Assembly (NCBI GenBank): GCA_025656675.1
Contig: JAHXHN010000005.1
Coordinates: forward strand, 144,752 to 208,751
Source: Candidatus Thiodiazotropha sp. (ex Codakia rugifera)
Lineage (GTDB): Bacteria > Pseudomonadota > Gammaproteobacteria > Chromatiales > Chromatiaceae
DNA: 64,000 nucleotides
Direction of reading: 5' to 3'
This document shows positions 52,374 to 60,680 of this stretch, piece by piece. Position 1 is the stretch's first letter; every line of letters starts with the position of its first letter. The position numbers were made by a program, and so were the translations under genes. A model generated the notes under the pieces. That model was not told the origin of the DNA. It did no database searches and saw only the letters and a list, made by a program, of their open reading frames with translations.

Positions 52374-53126
52374 ATGGCAATACTCAGAGACGATATATCC
52401 AGTGTCCACCCCTATGCAAACGATTATGAGTTGAATCAGATAGAAGCTGCCAACTCATTGGGTGCAATCAATCCATTGAGTTCAATGAATGGTTCCTTAT
52501 TGTTCAGTCAGCTTGTTCTCTCAAAGCATGGGATTACAGAGGCGAATGGTAAACGCCAACTTGATGTCCTGGTAGGCCTGTTAATTCTGCTGTTGGCCAG
52601 CCCAATTATGATCATCACAATACTGCTTATCTGGCTCAGTACATTGGGACGTGCCCCGGTATTTTATCGACAGCTCCGAGTAGGCTGTAAAGGAAGAGAG
52701 TTTTATGTATTGAAATTCAGAAGTATGAAAGTTGATGCAGAGAAGCATGGCCCACAGATGGCAGCTCATAATGATGCACGAGTAACCCGGATAGGCCGGT
52801 TTATACGTGCAACCAGGATTGATGAGCTACCGCAGTTGTTTAATGTTTTGAAAGGAGAGATGAGCCTGGTCGGCCCACGTCCGGAGAGACCTGAGTTTGT
52901 CTCGAAGTTTCAGCGGCAGATAAAAGGGTATTCACTGAGACACCAGGTGAAGCCAGGTATTACTGGTTGGGCGCAGGTACGGTATCCCTATGGTGAAACT
53001 GTCGAGGATGCGGCAAATAAACTCTATTACGATCTTAGCTATATCCGTAGAAACAGTCTGTGGCTGGATATATTAATTATTTTGCAAACCATTCCTGTTG
53101 TTTTGACAGGGCACGGGGCCAGATAG
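52374..53126 (+). CDS. Bacterial sugar transferase (undecaprenyl-phosphate type)
   Basis: A 250-residue initiating sugar transferase that loads a sugar phosphate onto undecaprenyl phosphate for exopolysaccharide assembly. One membrane helix (VLVGLLILLLASPIMIITILLIW, about 63-85) is followed by the conserved catalytic block FYRQLRVG.., EFYVLKFRSM, GRFIRATRIDELPQLFNVLKGEMSLVGPRPERPEF and WAQVRYPYGETVEDA. The ending resembles the C-terminal half of EpsB-type enzymes, which usually carry an extra N-terminal membrane and cofactor-like domain of over 200 residues. Here that part is reduced to about 55 residues. It is the only polysaccharide gene in the window. Confidence 0.9.
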   Translation: MAILRDDISSVHPYANDYELNQIEAANSLGAINPLSSMNGSLLFSQLVLSKHGITEANGKRQLDVLVGLLILLLASPIMIITILLIWLSTLGRAPVFYRQLRVGCKGREFYVLKFRSMKVDAEKHGPQMAAHNDARVTRIGRFIRATRIDELPQLFNVLKGEMSLVGPRPERPEFVSKFQRQIKGYSLRHQVKPGITGWAQVRYPYGETVEDAANKLYYDLSYIRRNSLWLDILIILQTIPVVLTGHGAR

Positions 53127-53371
53127 TGACTTGAGAGCTATTTCAGTTTCGTGCCGGTCAATAACGATCGGCAGTATTAAATAGCTGATTTGTTTGTCTT
53201 GACCAATAGCTATATGTAATGGCCATAGATGACAACTTGTCATTGAGATGTTTTCAAATTGAGTATTGAGCTAATAACCAACAATTCGAAAATGGCGAGA
53301 TAAAAAGCGAATGTAGTCCGGTTTTCTGAAGTGGTAGTACTTGTTTAACAATGTGACTGCGGAGAAAAGTT

Positions 53372-53668
53372 ATGTTCAAGATGACTATGGTTACCTTGAG
53401 TTTACTGACATGTTCCCCACACATTCAGGCAGTCTGTCCTGTCGATATACAGGAAATCGGAGATATCGGACCAGCCTCGCAATTGGTTTATGACACGATC
53501 GCTTCATTCTACCCGGGTAGACTGGTTGAGATTTTCGATAGAGAGATTTCATCTCAACGTAGTGTGACGATACTGCTATCCATCGAGAAACAACATCACA
53601 CTTTAAGCTACCAGCTTGTTGGCGCTGATTGGAAGCTGAATCAGCTTAAAGTGGTTGATCACTATTGA
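53372..53668 (+). CDS. Small secreted hypothetical protein, 98 aa
   Basis: An unrecognised exported protein. The signal peptide is TMVTLSLLTCSPHIQA, and the mature part of about 77 residues has a Cys right after the cleavage site. There is a helical segment around YDTIASFYPGRLVEIFDREIS and strands such as SVTILLSIEKQHHTLSYQLVGADWKLNQLKVVDHY, shown here by its end residues VVDHY. The ribosome site is GGAGAAAAG. It lies between the sugar transferase and the rhodanese-like gene, so it could act in the envelope. No function is known. Confidence 0.65.
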   Translation: MFKMTMVTLSLLTCSPHIQAVCPVDIQEIGDIGPASQLVYDTIASFYPGRLVEIFDREISSQRSVTILLSIEKQHHTLSYQLVGADWKLNQLKVVDHY

Positions 53669-53795
53669 TAAGTTCCACAGTTACAGGGTGATGCATCTGC
53701 ATACGCTGCGACGCACTATTCCTAACGATGAGATTTGACGCTTCAGATTGACTCACTAAATGGCGTTTATCTCAATAGATAGAGGTAGACAGAAT

Positions 53796-54239
53796 ATGAA
53801 CAAAATGACTAACAGGTTACTGTGTATCGATACCCGTAGTTACATTGAAGTCATGTTACATGGGGTATTGGAAACTGCAGATGCGCATATCCCCTACATG
53901 GGCAGCAATATTGATGAGTGGAGCGAGTTCGAGAAGTGTTACAAAAAGCACTCAAATAATAATTTTCTACGCTGTGTCACTGAGCTGGTATGGGAGTATG
54001 GATTACACAGGGATAGTCTGATCTGTCTAATATCCGGGTCACATCGTCGTGGTGTATTGGCGGCAAATATCCTCTATGTCGCTGGATACAGCAATGTCGT
54101 TGTCGAGCTTGGTACAGGTCGAGGTAACGCCGTCGAGTCTGGTATGGCTGGCGATGGCCGGGTTATCAATTGTTGGAGAAATGGCAGACTAGCCTGGACA
54201 AATAGCCTGAGTCAGGCAGATGGAAGTCGGCTGCATTGA
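53796..54239 (+). CDS. Degenerate rhodanese-like protein
   Basis: A 147-residue protein resembling the rhodanese fold. The region DSLICLISGSHRRGVLAANILYVAGYSNVVVELGTG, given by its ends DSLIC and VELGTG, aligns with the active loop and following helix of rhodaneses. A later GMAGDGRVINCWRNGRLAW matches the GFEGD...GWRNAGLPW pattern of that family. The Cys that would carry sulfur appears to be replaced by Ile (loop ISGSHR), so sulfur transfer is not expected. A Cys two residues earlier cannot be excluded as a substitute. I take the ATG at 53796 with AGAGG upstream; a longer frame opens at 53760. It has no signal peptide. Confidence 0.6.
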   Translation: MNKMTNRLLCIDTRSYIEVMLHGVLETADAHIPYMGSNIDEWSEFEKCYKKHSNNNFLRCVTELVWEYGLHRDSLICLISGSHRRGVLAANILYVAGYSNVVVELGTGRGNAVESGMAGDGRVINCWRNGRLAWTNSLSQADGSRLH

Positions 54240-54598
54240 AATACCAAATTACCCACCACACTCAGCTATGTTGCATAGGTGTTGAACGGTTATCAACTTA
54301 AGGTGATCTGAAGCGTTGAAACGAGGATTTGAGCGGACTTCCGGCGCATAATGGTGGGGCCCTGCCCCACCAATCACGGTTAAGGGGTCAGCATGAGAAA
54401 TCACCGCTTGAATAAGAAGTAAAGTCATAACGATGCATGCTTGATACCGACAACTGCCTGGAATTGTACATGTGCCGTGATGCCCCCAAATAGGCAAGAT
54501 GAAAGTGTCCTGTATTCAATAATGCTGAACTAAATGCCAATAAAAAGCCCGTTTACACGGGCTTATGGATAATATTGAACTTGTTAGGATACTTGGTT
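54240..54598. other. Intergenic region upstream of the tmRNA terminator
   Basis: No gene is supported. The stretch holds the tmRNA terminator at 54542-54564. A short reverse open frame here has no ribosome site or homology, and it is not called. Confidence 0.5.
54542..54564 (-). terminator. Rho-independent terminator of tmRNA
   Basis: AAGCCCGT pairs perfectly with ACGGGCTT around a TTAC loop, with a run of T following on the minus strand. It begins about 34 bases past the tmRNA 3' end. Confidence 0.88.
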
Positions 54599-54965
54599 TG
54601 GTGGAGGCGGGCGGATTCGAACCGCCGTCCGCGAGTCCTCTGCCAAAAGTTCTACATGTTTAGTCCTGTCTATTATGTCTTGCCGGCTGCCACCCGACGG
54701 ACAGGGTGTGCAACAAGCGATTCCGGTTAGGTTTTAACGTATCCGCCCCGGACGAGCTTCAACGCGATCCTAATGAGATATGACGCCTGAAAAGCTGGAC
54801 GCATAGGCACGGCTCCAGTCAGACGGCACCCTACTGGGTATTAAGCAGCGAGTGCGTAGTTGTCGTCGTTGGCAACTATAAGGTTGCAGTTGGTTTTACG
54901 AGGTACTCTGCCCCTCGACATGCACTTCAGGTTTTGTAACCCCCGTCGAAGCCTACGTCGCCCCC
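54599..54965 (-). ncRNA. ssrA: Transfer-messenger RNA (tmRNA)
   Basis: The minus strand begins GGGGGCGACGTAGGCTTCGA at 54965, the typical tmRNA 5' end, and finishes with the tRNA-like T-arm (GGTTCGAATCC) and CCA at 54599. The proteolysis-tag reading frame lies at 54841-54873 and encodes ANDDNYALAA followed by TAA. E. coli has ANDENYALAA. A TATAAT -10 box lies at 54987-54992. It rescues stalled ribosomes together with SmpB, whose gene begins just beyond, on the same strand. Confidence 0.95.
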
Positions 54966-55023
54966 ATGACGGTCATCAGAATAGACATTATATGTGAGAG
55001 TTTGGTTCCTGACTATCGGGAAG

Positions 55024-55503
55024 TTAGCTGTGTTTGAACAGCCGTTCTTTTTCACGTTTCCAGTCGCGGTCTTTATCGCTGGCACGTTTGTCATGCATTT
55101 TTTTGCCTTTTGCGATGCCTATTTCCAGCTTGGCCATGCCCTTTTTCCAATACAGGGCGGTGGGTACCAGAGTATAGCCCTTACGCTCGACAAGACCGAT
55201 CAGTTTGTTGAGTTCGCTGCGGTGTAACAGCAGTTTTCGAGTGCGAGTGGGATCGGGGTGGATATGGGAGGAAGCTGTGCTGAGCGGTACGATATGGGCA
55301 CCGAACAGAAAGGCTTCATTATCTTTGATTGTGACGTAGCTCTCCTTGATCTGCACACGTCCCTCACGCAGGCTCTTAACCTCCCAGCCCTGTAGCGCTA
55401 TTCCCGCTTCATAGCGATCCTCAATGAAAAAATCGTGTTTTGCTTTCTTGTTCAGGGCAATTGTGGCACCGCCCTGGCTTTTCTTGTTTGCTTTATTTGC
55501 CAT
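55024..55503 (-). CDS. smpB: SsrA-binding protein SmpB
   Basis: A 159-residue SmpB, which binds tmRNA and delivers it to stalled ribosomes. It shows the family features [31 protein letters not shown] near the start, [11 protein letters not shown] and [15 protein letters not shown] in the middle, and a basic C-terminal tail ([26 protein letters not shown], given by its end RLFKHS). The length is right. It lies 58 bases before ssrA on the same strand, the usual gammaproteobacterial association. Confidence 0.97.
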   Translation of the reverse strand: MANKANKKSQGGATIALNKKAKHDFFIEDRYEAGIALQGWEVKSLREGRVQIKESYVTIKDNEAFLFGAHIVPLSTASSHIHPDPTRTRKLLLHRSELNKLIGLVERKGYTLVPTALYWKKGMAKLEIGIAKGKKMHDKRASDKDRDWKREKERLFKHS

Positions 55504-55642
55504 GGGGGTATTCTAATCCTGCAGGGGACTTCTCACCAGAGGTAGCTTGTTATAGGGTGGCATTTTACGCAAAATGATGAACTTTTATGTTCACGGATTG
55601 AACTTCAGTTGCTGGATTTAGGTATTTTAAAGGCGGGAATTA

Positions 55643-57043
55643 ATGGCTGAAAGAGAATCCATCCATGGTCAATGGTCATCGAGGTTGGTGTTCATTCTTG
55701 CTGCAACCGGGTCGGCTGTGGGACTGGGCAATGTCTGGAAGTTCCCCTATATCACAGGTGAAAATGGTGGTGGCGCATTTGTCATCGTCTATCTGCTCTG
55801 TATAGCCGTAGTCGGTGTTCCTATCATGATGGCGGAGATCATGCTGGGTCGGCGTGGCCGACAGAGCCCGATCAATACCATGACAACCCTCAGCCAGGAG
55901 GAGGGTGCCAACAAAGGCTGGTCACTGGTCGGCTGGAGCGGTGTGTTGGCAGGGTTTTTTATCCTCTCATACTATAGTGTGATCGCTGGATGGGCACTGG
56001 CGTATGTAGTACGGGCAAGTGTCGGTGAGTTCAACGGCATGGATGCTGGCGGTGTTCAGGAGCTCTTCAATGGGCTGGTAGGTGATCCGGAACGGCTATT
56101 GGCCTGGCATACGCTGTTCATGCTTATGAGCATGTTTGTTGTGGCGAAAGGTGTCAAAGCCGGCCTTGAGAGGGCGGTAACCTATCTGATGCCTGCACTA
56201 TTCGTGCTGCTCGTGGTGCTGGTCGGCTATGCAATGAATACCGGTTTCTTCGTTCAGGGTCTTGATTTTCTTTTCATGCCCGACTTCAACAAGTTGATCT
56301 ACAGTTGCCAGGTTGTGGATGGCCTGGAGCAGTGTGAAGTGAGTGGCAGTCCGCTGCTGGTAGCCTTGGGACATGCCTTTTTTACCCTGAGTCTGGGTAT
56401 GGGTGCGATCATGGTTTATGGCTCCTATATGCCGAAAAAGACCTCCATTGCCGGTTCTGCAGTATTAATTGCTTTTCTTGATACCCTGGTGGCATTGGTA
56501 GCAGGAATGGCGATTTTCCCTATAGTCTTTGCGAATGGGCTGGAACCTGGCGCAGGTCCAGGGCTGATCTTTCAGACACTGCCGATTGCCTTCGGTGCAA
56601 TGCCTGGAGGGCAACTGTTCGGAACCCTGTTTTTTGTGTTGCTGGTTTTTGCTGCTTGGAGTTCGGCCATCTCACTGATTGAACCAGCCGTCGCTTGGCT
56701 CGTCGAAAATCGCAGTATGACTCGTGTTCGGGCATCAGTATGGGTTGGGTTGACGACATGGACTTTAGGCCTCGGAACCGTGTTTTCCTTCAATATCTGG
56801 TCAGAGGTCAAACTCTTCGATAAGACCTTCTTTGATCTGCTGGATTATTTGACAGCCAACATAATGCTGCCTTTGGGCGGTTTGCTGATTGCAATTTTTA
56901 GTGGTTGGCTGATGAAAGCGGAATCCAGCCGGGATGAGTTCGCCATGCAGCCAGGCAGTTATCAGGTATGGTGGATTCTAATACGCTATATTTCTCCCTT
57001 GGCGGTGGTCATCGTGTTTCTTCATGCTATCGGAATTCTCTGA
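55643..57043 (+). CDS. Sodium-dependent transporter of the NSS/SNF family
   Basis: A 466-residue polytopic transporter of the neurotransmitter:sodium symporter family (LeuT-like), taking up an amino acid or similar solute with Na+. The family signature starts at SRLVFILAATGSAVGLGNVWKFPYITGENGGGAFVIVYL, given here by its key block AVGLGNVWKFPY (about residue 23). About 11-12 helices follow, and the length fits the bacterial branch. The start is ATG. It lies between smpB and ratA, where many related genomes have no such gene, suggesting insertion. The substrate is not predictable. Confidence 0.92.
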   Translation: MAERESIHGQWSSRLVFILAATGSAVGLGNVWKFPYITGENGGGAFVIVYLLCIAVVGVPIMMAEIMLGRRGRQSPINTMTTLSQEEGANKGWSLVGWSGVLAGFFILSYYSVIAGWALAYVVRASVGEFNGMDAGGVQELFNGLVGDPERLLAWHTLFMLMSMFVVAKGVKAGLERAVTYLMPALFVLLVVLVGYAMNTGFFVQGLDFLFMPDFNKLIYSCQVVDGLEQCEVSGSPLLVALGHAFFTLSLGMGAIMVYGSYMPKKTSIAGSAVLIAFLDTLVALVAGMAIFPIVFANGLEPGAGPGLIFQTLPIAFGAMPGGQLFGTLFFVLLVFAAWSSAISLIEPAVAWLVENRSMTRVRASVWVGLTTWTLGLGTVFSFNIWSEVKLFDKTFFDLLDYLTANIMLPLGGLLIAIFSGWLMKAESSRDEFAMQPGSYQVWWILIRYISPLAVVIVFLHAIGIL

Positions 57044-57045
57044 GC

Positions 57046-57489
57046 GTGCCTGTCGTCAGTAAAAGTGCACTGGTTTTCCATTCCGCACAGCAGATGTTTC
57101 AATTGGTATGCGACTTCGAGTCCTACCCCATCTTTCTTCCCTGGTGTAGCAACAGTCGTTTGATTTCCCGTACCCCTGAGAAAATTTGTGGTGAGCTTGA
57201 GGTCTCCCGGGTCGGTATTCGGCAACGTTTTTCCACTTGCAACCGTTTGGTGGAGAATGAAAAGATGGATATCCTGTTACTTGATGGACCATTTCGAAAA
57301 CTCCAAGGCGGTTGGCAGTTTATTGAACTGCAGCCGGGTGCCTGCAAGGTGGAATTACATCTTGAATTTGAATTTGCCGGTCATTTGATCGATGCTGCGT
57401 TCGGTCGTGTCTTTAGTCAGATTGCCAATACCCTGGTGGATGCATTCTGTAAACGTGCTGACGAAATATATGGTAATGATGTGAAATGA
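57046..57489 (+). CDS. ratA: RatA-like START-domain protein (type II toxin/Coq10 family)
   Basis: A 147-residue single-domain protein of the Coq10/RatA family, a START-like lipid-binding fold. In E. coli RatA binds 50S subunits and blocks 70S formation; other members bind ubiquinone. Recognisable segments are SALVFHSAQQMFQLVCDFESYPIFLPWCSNS near the N-terminus, given by its key residues YPIFLPWC, and the basic/aromatic QIANTLVDAFCKRADEIYG at the end. The start is GTG at 57046, just after the transporter stop. It overlaps rnfH by 4 bases, the standard ratA-rnfH pair. Confidence 0.92.
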   Translation: MPVVSKSALVFHSAQQMFQLVCDFESYPIFLPWCSNSRLISRTPEKICGELEVSRVGIRQRFSTCNRLVENEKMDILLLDGPFRKLQGGWQFIELQPGACKVELHLEFEFAGHLIDAAFGRVFSQIANTLVDAFCKRADEIYGNDVK

Positions 57490-57785
57490 GATATGAAGTA
57501 GCCTACGGAAGGATAGATGAGCAAGTGTTATTAGTGGTTGAGTCAGACTCGGCAATGACTGCTCATCAGGCCATTGATGCCTCCGGCATCCTGGAGAGAT
57601 TCCCTGAGATCGATCTCAACTCGAATAAGATCGGCATCTTCGGCAAAGCTGCCAAACCCGATGTTATGCTGTCTGAGGGTGACAGAGTTGAGATCTATCG
57701 TCCACTCATAGCCGATCCGAAAGAGGCAAGGAAGAAGCGTGCTGCTGAAGGAAAAGTAATGCGTAAAGGCGGTGGTGATAAATAG
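57486..57785 (+). CDS. rnfH: RnfH family protein
   Basis: A 99-residue ubiquitin-like-fold protein of the RnfH family, usually paired with RatA. It has the family pattern RYEVAYGRIDEQVLL and ALIAD-type ends: EGDRVEIYRPLIADPKEARKKRA with a basic tail. The function is unknown; a role beside RatA as an antitoxin has been proposed. The ATG overlaps the ratA stop, so translation is coupled. It is convergent with bamE, with a structured intergenic region between them. Confidence 0.93.
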   Translation: MRYEVAYGRIDEQVLLVVESDSAMTAHQAIDASGILERFPEIDLNSNKIGIFGKAAKPDVMLSEGDRVEIYRPLIADPKEARKKRAAEGKVMRKGGGDK

Positions 57786-57810
57786 ATTGCCAGCACAGGG
57801 CACTGCACGA

Positions 57811-57896
57811 GTACGCCATCATCCAAAGGTATTAGGCCTGACAACACTGATTGGATGACGTACCAGTTCAACCTGTATTGCTGGATTCAGGTTGAA
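57811..57896. repeat. Two nested inverted repeats between rnfH and bamE
   Basis: GTACGCCATCATCCAA (57811-57826) is inverted, with a bulge, at 57851-57863 (TTGGATGACGTAC). TTCAACCTG (57867-57875) is inverted perfectly at 57888-57896. There is no T run, so they may act as RNA stability or bidirectional termination structures between convergent genes. Confidence 0.4.
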
Positions 57897-57902
57897 ACGT
57901 AG

Positions 57903-58352
57903 TTAATCAGTATCGCCGAATCCCAGTGAGTACCACAGTTTTTCCAATATTCCCAGGTCGCCATCATAGTCGGGGACACTGACTACCAGCTCTTTTTTCT
58001 CCTGATTGGAGTCGATATTCTGCGCCGGTTCTATCTCGCCGCTGTAGTGTGATAAATAGTCGCCGTCGAAGTACAGACTGAAACGCTTGATCTCGATCGG
58101 TTCGTTGCGCCGCTTCACTGAAAAGAGGTAATCCCAGCGCTGGTCATGGAAGACATCGGTCAACATCGGGGTACCAAGGGCAAACCGCACCTGACGTTGG
58201 GACATGCCGGGTTGCAACAGTGCTACCATCTCAGGAGTGATGATATTGCCCTGTTCAATGTCAGGAGAGTGGACGAGGGAAAAATTTTCCCATGCGCTGC
58301 AGCCACCCAGCCAGGGAAGAAGCGAAAAAATGATGATGAGAATCTTTTTCAT
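57903..58352 (-). CDS. bamE: Outer-membrane assembly lipoprotein BamE
   Basis: A 149-residue lipoprotein with a signal sequence ending in the lipobox LGGC (Cys18). The SmpA/OmlA domain shows QGNIITPEMVALLQPGMSQRQVRFALGTPMLTDVFHDQRWDYLFSV, given here by its key residues LQPGMSQ and ALGTPML. BamE helps the Bam complex fold outer-membrane proteins. The C-terminal extension beyond the usual ~110 residues is acidic and probably flexible. It sits in the usual position between rnfH and fur, on the opposite strand to both. Confidence 0.95.
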   Translation of the reverse strand: MKKILIIIFSLLPWLGGCSAWENFSLVHSPDIEQGNIITPEMVALLQPGMSQRQVRFALGTPMLTDVFHDQRWDYLFSVKRRNEPIEIKRFSLYFDGDYLSHYSGEIEPAQNIDSNQEKKELVVSVPDYDGDLGILEKLWYSLGFGDTD

Positions 58353-58578
58353 TGCAAGTACAATCCTAGAAACAGCAACAATAGTAACTCATTCATGACT
58401 ATTCAGCAGCCCTACTTTAGGATTGCTGAATAATTACTTCGTTGGGTTTTAAGGTTGGCAAAGGAGAGAGTAAGACTTCTCCCCTTTGGTTGGTACCCGG
58501 AAATGCAGTTAGTGGGTGCTTATCTGAATAGTTACGATCATTCCTTTTCCAAGAAACAGATGCTGGAGAGATGCAGGG

Positions 58579-59001
58579 ATGGATAACCAGGATATTCGCA
58601 AGGCCGGACTCAAGGTTACGTTGCCCAGGATTAAGATACTGGAGCTGCTCGAAAATAATACCCAACGGCATGTGAGTGCAGAAGATGTCTACAAAATGTT
58701 ACTCGACAACGGTGAAGAGATTGGCCTGGCCACTGTTTATCGTGTATTAACCCAGTTTGAAGCGGCCGGATTGGTTACGCGCCATAATTTTGAAGGGGGG
58801 CATGCTGTCTTCGAACTTGATCGGGGAGGGCATCACGATCACATGGTGTGTGTGGTTTGCGGTAAAGTTGAAGAGTTTATCGATACCACTATAGAGAAAC
58901 GCCAACGGGAAATTGCCAAAGAGCACGGATTCGAAATGGTGGATCATTCACTTATTATATATGGCCACTGTGGTAACCCTAAGTGTAAAGTGGGCTACTA
59001 A
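58579..59001 (+). CDS. fur: Ferric uptake regulator Fur
   Basis: A 140-residue Fur protein, an iron-sensing repressor with Zn and Fe sites. The N-terminal winged helix contains GLKVTLPRIKILELLE and ERVYKML-type pattern (AEDVYKMLLDNGEEIGLATVYRVL, given by its key residues ATVYRVL). The metal block is GHHDHMVCVVCGKVEEF, with the CxxC. The C-terminal HCGNPKCKVG ending is less usual. It is divergent from bamE and convergent with recN, overlapping the recN stop by 4 bases. It probably autoregulates, but no clear Fur box was identified. Confidence 0.96.
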   Translation: MDNQDIRKAGLKVTLPRIKILELLENNTQRHVSAEDVYKMLLDNGEEIGLATVYRVLTQFEAAGLVTRHNFEGGHAVFELDRGGHHDHMVCVVCGKVEEFIDTTIEKRQREIAKEHGFEMVDHSLIIYGHCGNPKCKVGY

Positions 59002-60680
59002 CCCGTCGGGGTAATGGATGCCAGATTGACCATTTCCTGGGCATGCGCCAGTGTCTGTTTGGTGATCTGCACGCCCCCTAGCATGCGTGCAATCTCTTGA
59101 ATTCGTTCCTCTTCCCGAAGTCTGGCTATGGCTGTACGGGTCATCTGTTTTTGGGTTGTCTTCTGTACCTGGAAGTGGTGCATGGCCTGTGCGGCAACCT
59201 GTGGCAGGTGTGTGACACAGAGTATTTGCCTATCGGCGGCAAGGGTGCGTAACATCTGGCCGACTATCTCCGCCACGCCGCCACCTATACCGACATCCAC
59301 TTCATCAAAAACCAGGGTGGGGGTCGTGCCACAACGAATTGTAGCGACTTGAATGGCCAGGCTGATACGCGACAGCTCCCCACCAGAGGCAACCTTACTT
59401 AAGGGTTGCAAGGGCATGCCAGGATTGGCGGAGACCTGAAACTCAACCTGTTCCAGTCCATTTGCACCGGCTTGTGCTATATCCAGGGCATTCAGGGAGA
59501 CAGCAAACTTTCCTCCTGGCATACCCAGCTTCTGCATCGCCAGGCTGATCTCTTGACCCAGGCGTTTGGCCGTGGTTTGGCGTTGGCTACTTAAGTGCTT
59601 CCCGAGTTGCAGATAGGTTTCACGTTGTTTTTCGACCTGTGAAGCCAAATCCGCCAGTGCAACATCGGCATTTTCCAGTTGAACCAACTCTTTTTCGATC
59701 CCCTGCAATTTGTCCATTAGCTGTTCTGGTCTGACTCGATATTTGCGGGCAACATCGTGAACCGCACTCATCCGTTCCTCCAGTCGCTCCAATTCGGCGG
59801 GATCTATTTCCAGGTCGCTGAGGTAGTTACGTAGATAAGCAATGCTCTCATCAACCTGGATCAGCGCACTATCGAGCATCTCTGTGGGTTCAGCGAGAGC
59901 CTCGTCGAGTTGTTTGGCCTGGTTCAGACGCTCTGCGTAGCGGGAGAGTTGACCGCGCAGGGCGTGTTGCTCTTCATCCAATCCATTGATGATGTCACTA
60001 CAGTCATCATGCAACTGCTCCAGGTGACTCATTCTCTTGTGGTCCTGCTCGAGCGTTGTCAGTTCCTCGAAGGTGAGATTGAGTCCATTCAGCTCGTTCA
60101 TTTGGTAACGTAGAAGATCGAGTCGTGACGCTCGCTCATCAGCTGCGGCGGTCAAGCTATTCAGTTGTGCTAAATCACCCTGATATTGCTGGTACTGTTG
60201 TGCCAGTTGCCTGGCAAGTTCGAGTTGACTGCCATAGGCATCCAACAGGTAGCGTTGATGTGTTGATTTTATGAGTGACTGATGGGCATGCTGTCCGTGG
60301 ATCTCTACTAAAAGGTTACCTAACGCTTGTAGTTGCTGAAGGGGTACGGCACGGCCGTTGATGAAGGCACGGGATCGTCCCTCCCGGTTGAGGCTGCGAC
60401 GCAAGATACACTCATCAGCTTCATCAAGTTGTTGAGCTTTCAGCCATTCAGACGCTGCTGGTTGGCTAATCAAATCGAAAACTGCAGTGACTTCAGCGCG
60501 TTCGCTACCTGCGCGTATCATGCCGTTGTCTGCCCGTTCTCCAAGGGCCAGTCCCAAGGCATCTATCAAAATCGATTTACCGGCGCCTGTTTCCCCCGTC
60601 AATGCGGTAAGTCCATCCAGTAACTCCAGTTCCATACTGGAGACAATTGCCAGATTACGGATCTGCAGTTGAATCAGCAT
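58998..60680 (-). CDS. recN: DNA repair protein RecN
   Basis: A 560-residue SMC-like ATPase for double-strand break repair. Walker A is GETGAGKSILIDALGLALGER at residues 28-48, given here by GETGAGKS. A long coiled-coil middle follows, and the C-terminal ABC half contains the signature KVASGGELSRISLAIQ and Walker B LVFDEVDVGIGG. The length is normal. Its start overlaps the end of nadK by 7 bases, so the two are translationally coupled. The 3' end overlaps fur on the other strand. Confidence 0.97.
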   Translation of the reverse strand: MLIQLQIRNLAIVSSMELELLDGLTALTGETGAGKSILIDALGLALGERADNGMIRAGSERAEVTAVFDLISQPAASEWLKAQQLDEADECILRRSLNREGRSRAFINGRAVPLQQLQALGNLLVEIHGQHAHQSLIKSTHQRYLLDAYGSQLELARQLAQQYQQYQGDLAQLNSLTAAADERASRLDLLRYQMNELNGLNLTFEELTTLEQDHKRMSHLEQLHDDCSDIINGLDEEQHALRGQLSRYAERLNQAKQLDEALAEPTEMLDSALIQVDESIAYLRNYLSDLEIDPAELERLEERMSAVHDVARKYRVRPEQLMDKLQGIEKELVQLENADVALADLASQVEKQRETYLQLGKHLSSQRQTTAKRLGQEISLAMQKLGMPGGKFAVSLNALDIAQAGANGLEQVEFQVSANPGMPLQPLSKVASGGELSRISLAIQVATIRCGTTPTLVFDEVDVGIGGGVAEIVGQMLRTLAADRQILCVTHLPQVAAQAMHHFQVQKTTQKQMTRTAIARLREEERIQEIARMLGGVQITKQTLAHAQEMVNLASITPTG

